Shown piece after piece: positions 28,047 to 36,829 of a stretch of 64,000 nt of DNA. A program made the position numbers and the translations under genes. The stretch spans positions 2,418,001 through 2,482,000 of the forward strand of contig NZ_CP007055.1 in NCBI RefSeq assembly GCF_000517625.1, written 5' to 3'. The notes beneath the pieces are model-generated. The model had not been told where the DNA came from. It did no database searches and saw only the letters and a list, made by a program, of their open reading frames with translations. How positions within the stretch are numbered: the stretch's first letter is position 1; the number at the start of each line of letters is the position of its first letter. The DNA is from Halostagnicola larsenii XH-48. Lineage in GTDB: Archaea; Halobacteriota; Halobacteria; Halobacteriales; Natrialbaceae.

Positions 28047-28258
28047 AAGACGATGAGTAATCTTGAATATGCCTTCCCGTGTGCGCTTGATAAACCTACT
28101 GTTCTCGGCCCGAATCCCCCGCCGGAAACGTACTCGAGTAGCAGTCGGTCGTCCCGGCTGGTAGGTCACACGGTTCGGGAGGTGAGCGACGATCCGGAAG
28201 GGAGATCACGGTTCGAGAGATCAGACCGCTTTTTGCGTTCGTCCCCCTCTCAGCAATC

Positions 28259-29338
28259 GTGTCCGAGTTTGCGTTCGAACTCGAGTTGTGCGCCCACCTC
28301 GAGTCGGTCGGCCGTCCCGAAACTGCCGACACCGACATCGTCGCGCGCCAGCTCGGCGGTGCCGTCGCGAAACCGGGCGGGCGCATCCTCGATATCGTCT
28401 GCGTCGAGCCGGGACCGGCGTTCGAGGATCGGCTGGCGCTGACCAGCGAGACGATCCCCGACGCCGCCATCGAAGCCGACGTCGGCCCCGGAACGGCCCG
28501 CTACTGGAAACGGGCGTTCCCCGACGACTGCCATCCCGAGCGCGCCAAAAGCGCCGTCGAGCGCGCCCTCGAGATCGACTTCTTCGAGGCCGACCTGCGA
28601 AACGGTCGCCGGTACGTCCGGCAGGTCGCTCGCTACCCCGACTGGTACGGACGGATCGTCGGCATCGAGAACAAGCCGGATCTGGGAACGCCCGGCGACC
28701 TCGAGGCCCAGCTTCGAACCGACGCGAGCCTCGGGCTGGTCGACGAGGCCGTCCTCGCGACCGAGAGCTACGTCACGCGGGCGCACCTCAATCGAATCCC
28801 CGAGGAGATCGGCGTCTGGCGCGTCTCGAGGGGAGAGAGGAGCGAAGGGAGCACAGCCGGGGCCCTCGAGATCGAAGTGATCCGGGAGCCGACGCCGCTT
28901 GCCGTGGACGAACCGGGCGTCGAGCCGCTCGAGTATCAGCCGGGCCACACCGATATCGCGATCGTCCCGCCGGAGCGAAAGGCCCGGACGCGCAGACGGA
29001 TCGCCGAACGAGCGTTCGGCAAGGGGTGGCGAACGTTCCGGTTTCCCGACTGTGAGGCCTGCGAACCGACGAACGACGGCGGTGGCGAAACGTCGGACGC
29101 CGTAGGCGATGGACGGCCCGGCGACTCCGGATCGGGGGCGACGACGCCGCTGCCGTTCTGTCAGTGGAAGGGCCGAGTCGTCGACGCCGAATCGGAGTGT
29201 GGACCCGCGTGTCCGGGCTACAAGCCGGGGGCGGAACCCGAAATCGACCTCGAGACGGAACGCGACCGGCGAACGCCGTGGCGGCGCGACCCGAGCGGGC
29301 GACGGCGACGCCAGTCCGGATTGGATCAGTTCGGATAG
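28259..29338 (+). CDS. DUF5787-like protein, possible PD-(D/E)XK nuclease with cysteine cluster
   Basis: 359 residues from a GTG start. Residues 1-185 read like a restriction-nuclease fold: Glu in a first helix (FELELCAHLE), Asp45 at a strand (RILDIVCVE), E137-N-K139 (GRIVGIENKPDL), then a helix with Gln151 and a strand DEAVLAT. The C-terminal third has Cys265, 268, 301, 314 and 318, a set able to bind zinc or Fe-S, as in Cas4/AddB-type nucleases. The annotation DUF5787 is from memory; nuclease activity is my inference. Divergent from eif2g. Confidence 0.75.
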   Translation: MSEFAFELELCAHLESVGRPETADTDIVARQLGGAVAKPGGRILDIVCVEPGPAFEDRLALTSETIPDAAIEADVGPGTARYWKRAFPDDCHPERAKSAVERALEIDFFEADLRNGRRYVRQVARYPDWYGRIVGIENKPDLGTPGDLEAQLRTDASLGLVDEAVLATESYVTRAHLNRIPEEIGVWRVSRGERSEGSTAGALEIEVIREPTPLAVDEPGVEPLEYQPGHTDIAIVPPERKARTRRRIAERAFGKGWRTFRFPDCEACEPTNDGGGETSDAVGDGRPGDSGSGATTPLPFCQWKGRVVDAESECGPACPGYKPGAEPEIDLETERDRRTPWRRDPSGRRRRQSGLDQFG

Positions 29339-29426
29339 CTCGAGGAAGCGAGTCGATTCGATCAGGGACGTTCTCACGGGCTCGAGGATGCATGCGGGTG
29401 GCGTCTTCGATCAGAGATCATGACAA

Positions 29427-29440
29427 TATATTTATATTAC
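29427..29440 (+). promoter_or_regulatory. TATA region of the YIP1 gene
   Basis: An AT run (TATATTTATATT) about 25 bases before the ATG of the YIP1 gene in otherwise GC-rich DNA; spacing fits a leaderless transcript. Confidence 0.65.
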
Positions 29441-29459
29441 CGGTCGGAATGACGATTCG

Positions 29460-30074
29460 ATGCCTCCAAAATCCCCGCTCGTTCATCCACGCGAGTACTT
29501 TCAGAAACGGTCTAATTCACTTCGTTTTGGTTTGGCAATCGTCGTACTGTACGCCGTCGCGACGACTGTGCTGATATGGCTCATTATGGATCAGTTACTC
29601 GCACAGATGGAAAACGTCCCCAGCGGTGCCACGGACTATATGAACGAACTCCTGAGCACGGCAGCGGTATTGAACCTCGTGATGGTCGCCATCTCACTGC
29701 TCGTCATCGCCGCGTTCATGCACTATTCCTGCGGTGGAAGCGACACCGACGGCTCGTTCGAAGACGCCGTCGCGGTCGCCGGATGGGCCTACGCGCCCAA
29801 TCTCCTCGAGCTTCCCGTCCGATATCTCCTCGCGCGAAACACGATCGCCAGTCTCGAACTGGACCTGGAAAATATACAGCAGGCCACGGCTGAAGTTCAA
29901 TCTCTCGAAGGAGCGCTCACGTTCCCGACGTTGCTGACGAGTATCGTCGTGGTCGGGTGGAGTATCTACATTCTCTCGAAGGGAACCGCCGGAACGCACG
30001 ACGTCGCTCTCGAGAAAACGTTCCTGCCGGCGGTCGTCGTCGGTGTCGTTGCACTGGTCTTCGAACTGATCTGA
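29460..30074 (+). CDS. YIP1-family membrane protein
   Basis: 204 residues: a cytoplasmic head with MPPKSPLVHPREYFQKRSNS, then about five membrane helices. The LVHPREYF pattern at the front, the FEDAVAVAGWAYAPNLL segment and the VVVGWSIYILSKG helix are typical of archaeal/bacterial Yip1 proteins. Function in prokaryotes is unknown; it may shape or organise the membrane. Confidence 0.85.
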   Translation: MPPKSPLVHPREYFQKRSNSLRFGLAIVVLYAVATTVLIWLIMDQLLAQMENVPSGATDYMNELLSTAAVLNLVMVAISLLVIAAFMHYSCGGSDTDGSFEDAVAVAGWAYAPNLLELPVRYLLARNTIASLELDLENIQQATAEVQSLEGALTFPTLLTSIVVVGWSIYILSKGTAGTHDVALEKTFLPAVVVGVVALVFELI

Positions 30075-30135
30075 GACGACGGCGGACTCAGCGAGCATAC
30101 TAGACTATTAGTTAGTTCAAATTCACGTATCGGGT

Positions 30136-30957
30136 ATGCCCTCCGACACCGACGATTCCCCGCGTCTCCGACGACGAACCGTGCTGGCTACCGCCGGTCT
30201 CGTTGGTCTCGGTGGCGTCGGCACCGTCTCCGGCTACCGGGCGCTCGCTCGCGAGCGCGAGGACGCCGAACTCGAGCGGACCCTGACCGTCGACGAGGAG
30301 TTCGACATCGACGAGAATCCGCCAGATCCCGCCCCCGAAGCACACGAACCCGATCGGCCCGATGGAGCCTTCCAGCAGTGTGAGCCGAATCCGGATCGAC
30401 TGCGTTCGGGGAGCCACATCGCCAATCTCTCGATGATCGACGCGTGGAACGAACTGTACCGAATCTGGGGAGACGGGGCCGACTCGAGCGGCGTCGACGT
30501 CCAGAACTCCATCAGCCTCGAGAAGGCGTCGGATCGCGTCGATGGCTCGTATCTCTACGGCGTTCGACTGTACTCGCAGTGTCACGTCGACAGCGGCCGC
30601 TTCGAGCGGTTGCGCCTCCGACGGCTCGAGCACGAACTCGCCGTCGATCCGGCTATCGAGGTTCGGTCGGTGCTTCCGGAACGACCGATCACCCCCGACA
30701 GCGGCCAGTGTGAGATGGGGTTTTCGACCGAACTCGAGAGCGGCTGGGCGGCTGGCTACGAACAACACTGGCCGGCGGGCGAGGGGACGATCACCGCCGA
30801 GCACGACGACGCCGTCACGCTCTCGCTCGAGGGGTCCATCTCGGACTCGGCGGCGATGCAAGGCCTGCTCGAGCTTCGAAGCGACCGTCAGCTGGTCGAG
30901 ATAGGCGATGTATTCACGTGGACGGTTCGCGGCGAAGCGACCCACCGCGGGTTGTAA
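30136..30957 (+). CDS. Tat-exported or anchored hypothetical protein
   Basis: 273 residues. The N-terminus LRRRTVLATAGLVGLGGVGT is a twin-arginine-like signal anchor. The mature part is soluble, acidic, with paired cysteines (QQCEPN, SQCHVD, GQCEMG), and begins with an acidic/Pro linker (DENPPDPAPEAHEPD). No catalytic motif found. Convergent with the MBL hydrolase gene, with eight bases between stops. Confidence 0.7.
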   Translation: MPSDTDDSPRLRRRTVLATAGLVGLGGVGTVSGYRALAREREDAELERTLTVDEEFDIDENPPDPAPEAHEPDRPDGAFQQCEPNPDRLRSGSHIANLSMIDAWNELYRIWGDGADSSGVDVQNSISLEKASDRVDGSYLYGVRLYSQCHVDSGRFERLRLRRLEHELAVDPAIEVRSVLPERPITPDSGQCEMGFSTELESGWAAGYEQHWPAGEGTITAEHDDAVTLSLEGSISDSAAMQGLLELRSDRQLVEIGDVFTWTVRGEATHRGL

Positions 30958-30965
30958 CCACCGAA

Positions 30966-31790
30966 TCAGAGGTCATACTGCTCGCCGTCGATCGCCAGCG
31001 GCTCTTCGAACGCTTCCTCGGCCGGGTAGTAGTGAGCGAGGTGGACCAGCCGCGTCCGATCGGCGTTCAGTTCGGCGGCGAGTTCGAGCGCGCCCTCTCG
31101 GGTCATGTGCTTCGTTCCGAACGTTCGGGGGACACCCTCGTCGTTCTCGTGGTGGCCGCCGATCGGGTGGAACTCACAGAGGTGGGCAGGCACGATCGCG
31201 TCGGCAAGCAGGAGGTCCGGATCGTCGAGGACCGCTCGAGACTCCTCGGGAACGTCGTAGCTCGTATCGCCCGAAATCGACAGCTTCGCCCCCGTTTCGG
31301 GATCCTCGATCGCCAGGCCGTAACAGACCAGCGGCGGATGAGTCACGGGGGCGAGCGTCACGTCTAACCCGCAGATGCGAACCGGCTCGAGCGGCGTCGT
31401 CGGGTGGACCGTCACCGGATCGAGGTAGTGGTAATCGCTTTCGACCGTTTCGGCGACGCTCTTGCCGGTCTCCGGGTCGGTTTCGTCCGCCGCGTAGACG
31501 TCGAGTTCGTCGATAACCCGAAAGACGTTGCCCAGGCCGTCGAGGTGGTCGAAGTGAATGTGCGTGACGACCGCGGCGTCGGGCAGCGGAACGTCCTCGC
31601 GCAGAAACTGGTAGCGAAAGTCGGGGCTGAAATCGATCAACAGCGATTCGTCCGTTCGCTCGTTCTCGAGGTGGACCGAAAACCGGGTGCGTTCGACGCC
31701 GCGCGCTCGAGCGGCCTCGCAGGTGTCACAGTCACAGCCGACGGTCGGGGTTCCCGTCGTGTCGCCGGTCCCGAGTAACGTGACCCGCAT
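30966..31790 (-). CDS. Metallo-beta-lactamase-fold hydrolase (PhnP-like)
   Basis: 274 residues. Begins MRVTLLGTGDTTGTPTVGC with a CDCDTC zinc-site sequence as in PhnP-type phosphodiesterases; metal motif THIHFDHLDG (His77, His79, Asp81, His82); further ligands in SISGDTSYD and LAHYYP. Probably a cyclic phosphodiesterase or related hydrolase; the exact substrate is open. The ATG is two bases downstream of the DUF2237 stop, so the long upstream extension is rejected. Confidence 0.88.
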   Translation of the reverse strand: MRVTLLGTGDTTGTPTVGCDCDTCEAARARGVERTRFSVHLENERTDESLLIDFSPDFRYQFLREDVPLPDAAVVTHIHFDHLDGLGNVFRVIDELDVYAADETDPETGKSVAETVESDYHYLDPVTVHPTTPLEPVRICGLDVTLAPVTHPPLVCYGLAIEDPETGAKLSISGDTSYDVPEESRAVLDDPDLLLADAIVPAHLCEFHPIGGHHENDEGVPRTFGTKHMTREGALELAAELNADRTRLVHLAHYYPAEEAFEEPLAIDGEQYDL

Positions 31791-31792
31791 CG

Positions 31793-32242
31793 TCACGTCT
31801 CGCCGTCGACCGAGCCGCGGCTCTCGCCCGTATCTGTTCGTCCATCGTCGGTCCGCCACGCGTCGCTGACGCGCGCCCGTTCGTACTCGTGCTCGCGCAA
31901 CAGATCCGGATCGACGTCGCGAAGCACCGCTTCGTTGGTCGCCTCGAGAACCACCGGCGGGGCACAACCGGCTTCTTCGGCCTCGAGCCACCGGCCGAGA
32001 CAGAGACACCAGCGATCGCCCGGCTCGAGGCCGGGGAACTCGAACTGGGGTTTGGGGGTCGTCAGGTCGTTGCCCTGTGTCGCGCTAAAGGTGAGAAACT
32101 CCTCGGTCATCACGGCACAGAGTTCGTGTCGGCCGCGGTCGCCCTCGACGCGCCGACAGCAGCCGTCGCGGAGAAATCCCGTCTCCGGATCGGCGCTACA
32201 GGGCTCGAGTTCGGTTCCGTAGACGTTCCGATCGGTGGCCAT
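31793..32242 (-). CDS. DUF2237 family protein
   Basis: 149 residues with the family landmarks NVYGTELEPCSADPETGFLRDGCC, HELCAVMTEEFL, SATQGNDLTTP, PGDRWCLCLGRWLEA and VVLEATNEAVL. The family is found in bacteria and archaea without a known activity; the conserved cysteines and Trp-Cys-Leu-Cys motif suggest a metal or cofactor site. Forms an operon with the MBL gene. The last 30 residues are an acidic tail. Confidence 0.88.
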   Translation of the reverse strand: MATDRNVYGTELEPCSADPETGFLRDGCCRRVEGDRGRHELCAVMTEEFLTFSATQGNDLTTPKPQFEFPGLEPGDRWCLCLGRWLEAEEAGCAPPVVLEATNEAVLRDVDPDLLREHEYERARVSDAWRTDDGRTDTGESRGSVDGET

Positions 32243-32390
32243 ACGTGCAGAATCGAACGGGGGGACGAAAAGCGTGGCGTCAGCACTCGCGGGGAGAACC
32301 GCTCGAGAAAGCAGGGCGTCGAGTCAACAATCCTGATTAGACCAACGAACGAGCGGGACAGCATCAGTCGCGGGAACGAACGGGACCGCC

Positions 32391-33800
32391 TCAGTCGTGG
32401 CTGTGGTCGTGTGTGTGAGCGTGGTCGTGGTCGTCCTCGCCGCCACTGCTGTCGCCGCCGCCGATGTCGCCGCCCGCGACCAGCGCGTCGTGGTCGCCGT
32501 CGATCATGTCCATATTCTTCAGGTTGTCGCGCTCTTCGAACTCCTCGACGGCGTTGAGGAGGTCTCCCTGGGTGAGTTCCCGACGGTTTTCGGTCAGGGC
32601 CTCGAGGACGGCCTCTCGGAGCACCATTCGAAGATCGCTCCCGGTGAGCCCTTCGGTCGCCTCGGCGATGACTCCGGGATCGAACTCCTCGATGTCCATC
32701 GTGCTCGTGATCACCTGCAAAATGTCCGAGCGCATTCGAGAGTCGGGTTTCGGGAAGTTGACGATTTCGTCGAAGCGTCGCCACGCCGCGGCGTCGAGTT
32801 GGTCGGGGTGGTTGGTCGCCCCGATGAGCAACACGTCGTCTTGAATCAGGGAGATGTTGTCAATGCTCTTCAAGAGCGTGTTGACCGCGCGTTTGAGCGC
32901 CGCGTGCTCGTCGCTTCGTCGAGTCTTCGCGACGGAATCGAACTCGTCGATAAAGAGGATACACGGCGAGAGCCGCTTTGCGACCTCGAAGGTCTTGTCG
33001 ACGTTCTTGGCCGTCTCGCCCAAGTACTGACTCGTGATCATCGAGAGTTTGACCTCGACGAACGGCAGGTCCATGTCTCGAGCCAGCGCCTGCGCGGTCG
33101 AGGTTTTCCCGGTCCCCGGCGGCCCGACGAACAGGAGCTTTCCGATCTCTCGGAGCCCGATGTTCGCGAGGTAATCGCGGTGTTCGATCGCCTTCGCGAT
33201 CTTGTCGATTTCGTCCTCCTGACTCTCGGTCAACACCAGATCGTCGAGCGTGATGTCGACCTCTTCGGGCGCGCGGATCTCGACCAGGTCGAGCATGTCG
33301 TCGTCCTCTTCCTCGTCGAAGTACTCCTCGAGCAGCCCGTCGATCCAGACGCGGTCGGCCTGGATCGGCCGATTTCGCTCTCTGGCTTCCTCGTGGTCGA
33401 CGTCGAGGTCCTCGTGGTCCTCGAAGTGCTTTGCGAGGGTCGGGTTCTCGAGTACCCGCTCGTCGCTCGCCCGATCCGCGAACCAGTCCTCGGCCATGTC
33501 CCGCTGGGTGAGCGAGACGGTTCCGGAGAACTCGTCTCGGTCGGTGAACATGAGGTCGCCGACGGCGTTCCACGGAGCCTCGACGCCTGTCGCCTCCCGA
33601 ATCGTCTGATTGGTCGCCGACAGCGGTCGGGTAATTCCGCCCTGGCGAGCGCCACCCTGTTCGTCGGCGTCCCCTGTACCACTGGTCCAGAACACTTGCC
33701 GAACGCTGGGTTGCAAGTCGTTCTCGTCTAGCGATCTGTCGTCTGAATATACGCTCGTCGTGAGCAAGAACTCGACGACATCGAGCGCCGCATCACTCAT
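32391..33800 (-). CDS. AAA ATPase with acidic N-terminus and His-rich C-terminus
   Basis: 469 residues. Walker A GPPGTGKT at 226-233, Walker B ILFIDEFD at 281-288, sensor GATNHPDQLD and arginine-finger region AAWRRFDEIV; the C-terminal small domain (GLTGSDLRMVLREAVLEAL) is the classic AAA lid. The first 190 residues are a haloarchaeal-specific acidic domain; the end is DDHDHAHTHDHSHD. Probably an unfoldase-type ATPase; partner unknown. The only AAA gene of its operon position, alone between DUF2237 and UspA genes. Confidence 0.88.
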   Translation of the reverse strand: MSDAALDVVEFLLTTSVYSDDRSLDENDLQPSVRQVFWTSGTGDADEQGGARQGGITRPLSATNQTIREATGVEAPWNAVGDLMFTDRDEFSGTVSLTQRDMAEDWFADRASDERVLENPTLAKHFEDHEDLDVDHEEARERNRPIQADRVWIDGLLEEYFDEEEDDDMLDLVEIRAPEEVDITLDDLVLTESQEDEIDKIAKAIEHRDYLANIGLREIGKLLFVGPPGTGKTSTAQALARDMDLPFVEVKLSMITSQYLGETAKNVDKTFEVAKRLSPCILFIDEFDSVAKTRRSDEHAALKRAVNTLLKSIDNISLIQDDVLLIGATNHPDQLDAAAWRRFDEIVNFPKPDSRMRSDILQVITSTMDIEEFDPGVIAEATEGLTGSDLRMVLREAVLEALTENRRELTQGDLLNAVEEFEERDNLKNMDMIDGDHDALVAGGDIGGGDSSGGEDDHDHAHTHDHSHD

Positions 33801-33963
33801 TCCGTGATGCTATTGGCCACACGGCCTTAACGCCGTCGTCACGCACAGATCGTGCACTTCGACCCTGCGAGTCCCACGCAAATTTTGACGTTCTCACACG
33901 AACCGGGCGTCAGAACCCGGGAGTGGGCACAATAATTTTCGTCCGTCAGAACGCAGACGAGGT

Positions 33964-34332
33964 ATGAAGGTACTACTGGGTCTCGCCGGGAGCGACGAAT
34001 CGATCAAGACGCTCCGGCAAACGATCGATCGAACGGCAACCGTCGGTGACGACCTCACCGTCGTCATCGTCGACAAACCCGAATCGAAGCGATCCCAAAC
34101 GGAGATGCGCGAGCAGGCTGAAACGTTGCTCTCTGAGGCCGGCGTCGACGCGCCGGTCGAGACGCTCGAGGGCGACCCGGGAAGCGCGCTCGTAAACTTC
34201 ACGGAGCAGGGCGAGTTCGATCAACTGGTCATCGGCGGCGGCACCGTCAGCCCGATGGGGAAGATCAGACTCGGCCCGATCGCCGAGTTCGTGCTGTTGA
34301 ACGCACCGACGACAGTCAAACTGGTGCGATAA
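33964..34332 (+). CDS. Universal stress protein family protein
   Basis: 122 residues, short for the family. Starts MKVLLGLAGSDESIKTLRQT, with a nucleotide-binding-type C-terminal loop VIGGGTVSPMGKIRLGPIAEFVL in place of the usual GxxGxxxxxxGS. It is two bases from the following acetyltransferase gene and must be co-transcribed with it. ACAATAATTTT about 25 bases upstream is the likely TATA box. Confidence 0.85.
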   Translation: MKVLLGLAGSDESIKTLRQTIDRTATVGDDLTVVIVDKPESKRSQTEMREQAETLLSEAGVDAPVETLEGDPGSALVNFTEQGEFDQLVIGGGTVSPMGKIRLGPIAEFVLLNAPTTVKLVR

Positions 34333-34334
34333 CG

Positions 34335-34901
34335 ATGGTGCAAACGCGAGAGTACTCGGACGAACCATCCGGACCGTTTCCGAGGCCGCCCGGTTCCTTC
34401 GAGGACGGCGATGGGCGAACGATCGACCTCGAGGCACCGACCGAAGTCGACGACGAGCTGCTCGAGAACTTAGTCGAGATGTACGACGCGTTCGACCCGG
34501 TCGACCGCGCACAGGGGATCCCGCCGACGGGCGAAGGGCGGATTCGCAACTGGCTCGAGTCGATCGTCGACATCGGCATCAACGTCATCGCCCGCCACGA
34601 CGGCGACGCCGTCGGACACGCCACGCTCGTTCCGGATTCGGACGACCCGGAGGCGATCGAAGCGGCCAGCGATATCGAGTGGGAACTCGCGATTTTCGTC
34701 CTACAAGACTACCAGCGGGCGGGGATCGGAACCCAGTTGCTAGAGCACCTCCTCGGGCACGCAAACGACCTCGGCATCGAACGCGTCTGGCTTACCGTCG
34801 AACGGTGGAACGGCCCCGCGATCGCACTCTACGAGCGGGTCGGGTTCGACCAAACGGGAAGCGAGAGCTTCGAACAGGAGATGACGATCCGACTCGAGTG
34901 A
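34335..34901 (+). CDS. GNAT-family N-acetyltransferase
   Basis: 188 residues. Acetyl-CoA motif A is LAIFVLQDYQRAGIGTQLLEHLL (RxGIG), followed by GIERVWLTVERWNGPAIALYERVGF. The first 55 residues form an acidic extension. Acceptor unknown; co-transcription with a UspA protein points to a stress or protein-modification role. Confidence 0.9.
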   Translation: MVQTREYSDEPSGPFPRPPGSFEDGDGRTIDLEAPTEVDDELLENLVEMYDAFDPVDRAQGIPPTGEGRIRNWLESIVDIGINVIARHDGDAVGHATLVPDSDDPEAIEAASDIEWELAIFVLQDYQRAGIGTQLLEHLLGHANDLGIERVWLTVERWNGPAIALYERVGFDQTGSESFEQEMTIRLE

Positions 34902-34957
34902 CTGCAACGCAGTCGAGGGCGACGATTCTATTTTCGCGGTAGAAAGGCTAAAACGGA

Positions 34958-35416
34958 TCAAACCGACAGCACTGGTTGGCTCGCGTATGCGAGCACGTAT
35001 TCGGCGGCCCTCTCGAGGATATCCGCGTCCGAATCGGTGACCGACTCTCGCGGGAGAACGATGAAGTCCGCGCCGATCGCATCGGCCGCGTCGAGGACGG
35101 CGCTCCCGGGGTGGCGCGTCTTCTGTGTCTGTGAAAAGCCGTGGGTCACCGACCGCGAGTACGCGACGTCGGCGTCGTCGGCGAGCTGGGCGATGTCCGC
35201 GAGGAAGTCCTGCGTGCTCTCGGCGATGTCGGATTCGTCGACGGTTCCGGCGTCCATCCCGCGGACGACGCCGCGTCCGAGAATGTACAGCGTGTGGACG
35301 GACGCGTCGTAGCGATCGGCGACGGCGACGGCGTACTCGGAGGCGGTAGCTGACTCGACACTGCCGTCGACCGGTGCCAGAACGGTATCGACGGTGACGG
35401 GATCGCTGGCGTCCAT
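34958..35416 (-). CDS. Universal stress protein family protein
   Basis: 152 residues starting MDASDPVTVDTVLAPVDGSV. UspA fold: DTVLAPVDGSVESATASEYA at the start and an ADFIVLPRES strand later; the final ATP-loop (SDADILERAAEYVLAYASQPV) lacks the glycine-rich GxxGxxxxG motif, so nucleotide binding is doubtful. A long in-frame extension runs through the divergent promoter and into the next gene antisense and is rejected. Confidence 0.85.
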   Translation of the reverse strand: MDASDPVTVDTVLAPVDGSVESATASEYAVAVADRYDASVHTLYILGRGVVRGMDAGTVDESDIAESTQDFLADIAQLADDADVAYSRSVTHGFSQTQKTRHPGSAVLDAADAIGADFIVLPRESVTDSDADILERAAEYVLAYASQPVLSV

Positions 35417-35503
35417 GCTCGTGAGTGTGTACCCGGTCTTCAAAAAGCCACCTCCTGTTTCGCACCCGATCGACCTCACGGTCCGCTGGTGCGCTGCTGT
35501 ACG

Positions 35504-35510
35504 TTTATAT
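35504..35510 (+). promoter_or_regulatory. TATA box of the third UspA gene
   Basis: TTTATAT lies 24-30 bases before the ATG, consistent with a leaderless mRNA; it sits in a 117-base divergent promoter region shared with the opposite UspA gene. Confidence 0.7.
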
Positions 35511-35533
35511 CGGAGCGGGCGTAACGTCCCCGT

Positions 35534-35998
35534 ATGTTCGAAACGGTCGTCGTCGCAACTGACGGCTCCGAGAGCGTAAAACGTGCCGTCGACGTCGGAC
35601 TCGACCTCGCGAACCGCTTCGATGCGACGGTTCACGCCCTGTCGATCATCGACGCGGGCGAAGTCGACGCCTCGCCCGAACAGCTCCGCGAGGAACTCGA
35701 GACGGCCCTCGAGACGCACGCCGACGCCGCGCTCGCGACCGTCGAAGAACGGGCGTCGCTCGATCTCACGACCGCTATTCGAGAGGGCCGTCCCGCTCGG
35801 GAGGTCTGTTCGTACGCGCGCGAGATCGACGCCGACCTCGTCGTGACCGGAACGCGCGGTCGCCACGGCGAGAACCGCCTGCTGCTGGGCAGCGTCGCCG
35901 AGCGCGTCGTCCGAACCTCCCCCGTTCCCGTCCTGACCGTTCGACAGCTCGATCCGTCCGACGGCGGGTCGACTGGAGAAGACGCAGTCAGCGCCTGA
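35534..35998 (+). CDS. Universal stress protein UspA
   Basis: 154 residues with a full ATP-binding UspA pattern: FETVVVATDGSESVKRAVD at the start and TGTRGRHGENRLLLGSVAERVVRTSPVPVLTV (GxRGxxGxxxxxxGSV) at the end. Of the three UspA proteins here it is the one most likely to bind ATP. Ends in a short acidic tail. Converges with the ModE-type regulator gene. Confidence 0.93.
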   Translation: MFETVVVATDGSESVKRAVDVGLDLANRFDATVHALSIIDAGEVDASPEQLREELETALETHADAALATVEERASLDLTTAIREGRPAREVCSYAREIDADLVVTGTRGRHGENRLLLGSVAERVVRTSPVPVLTVRQLDPSDGGSTGEDAVSA

Positions 35999-36021
35999 AA
36001 ACGCGGTTGGGGTCGAACCCG

Positions 36022-36777
36022 TTACTCCGAGTGATCATCCGCAGACGGAGCGGACGCCATCGGAATCGCCCGCGCTGCGGTCGCTTTGAACGAGGCGCAC
36101 AGCGTCTTTCCGACCACGATTTCCAGCGAGTCGACGCTCTCCTCCGTGATGAGCGTCTCGAGTTCGATATCAGCGATCGACTCGGAGCCGGCCGTCGGTT
36201 CGCAGGCCCGCTCGAGTTCGAGCGTGACCTTCGCGACCCCCGCGTTCGAGTCGACCGACGAGACCGTGCCGGTGAACCGGTTGCGAAAACTCGTTTCTCC
36301 GCCCGTCGACGACTCCTCGGGATCCGAAAGGACGACCGCATCCGAACGAACGCCGACCTGGACGGTCGTCGCGCCCGCCGGAACGAGCGCCACCACGGGG
36401 CCGACCGCCGTGTCGACGGTCCCGAGCGTTCCCGTCCGCTCGCGAACCGTTCCCGCGAACACCGACTCGGTCGCGCGAGCGACGCCGTCGAGTTCCGTCC
36501 GGTGGCGTTCGAACTGCCGGCGGACCTCGAGCGCCGTCGACGTGAGCTCCGTACCGCCGCCGTCTTTGCCTCCACGGCGACGCTCCGTGAGGTCGCCGAG
36601 CGCCCCCTCGAGTTCGACGATCCGCTGCTGGAGGCGGGCGTACGATCGCCCGAGGGCGTCTGCCGCGGCGTGCATCGAGCCGTGTTGATCGATCGCCTCG
36701 AGCATCTCGATATCCCGCTGATCGATCGTGACGCCGTCGACGGACAGTTCGGTCTTGTACCCCTTCTCGAGCGTCAT
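36022..36777 (-). CDS. ModE-type molybdate/tungstate-responsive regulator
   Basis: 251 residues. N-terminal winged helix with DIEMLEAIDQHGSMHAAADALGRSYARLQQRIVELEGALG and LTERRRGGKDGGGTELT, the classic ModE pattern. The C-terminal half has one or two TOBE-like segments (NRFTGTVSSVDSNAGVAKVTLEL, LCASFKATAARAI) that bind oxyanion in ModE. Last gene of the tup operon, so it probably controls tungstate uptake or cofactor genes. A GAGGTG word six bases before the ATG is a likely ribosome binding site, inside the 21-base tandem repeat region. Confidence 0.9.
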   Translation of the reverse strand: MTLEKGYKTELSVDGVTIDQRDIEMLEAIDQHGSMHAAADALGRSYARLQQRIVELEGALGDLTERRRGGKDGGGTELTSTALEVRRQFERHRTELDGVARATESVFAGTVRERTGTLGTVDTAVGPVVALVPAGATTVQVGVRSDAVVLSDPEESSTGGETSFRNRFTGTVSSVDSNAGVAKVTLELERACEPTAGSESIADIELETLITEESVDSLEIVVGKTLCASFKATAARAIPMASAPSADDHSE

Positions 36778-36787
36778 TGTGTGTACA

Positions 36788-36829
36788 CCTCGTCCCGTCT
36801 CATCAGTACCTCGTCCCGTCTCATCAGTA
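36788..36829. repeat. Perfect 21-bp tandem duplication
   Basis: Two adjacent identical copies of a 21-base unit (starting CCTCGTCCCGTCTCATCAGT). The right copy covers the tupC stop codon, so the duplication added a second stop-containing copy to the tupC/modE gap without changing either protein. Each copy repeats a purine-rich GACGAGG word on the transcribed strand near the modE start. Confidence 0.9.

Noticed and set aside
31791-32009. 73-codon upstream extension of the MBL hydrolase
   Set aside because: Lies within the DUF2237 gene in another frame, is Arg-rich, and the family starts at MRVTLLGTG.
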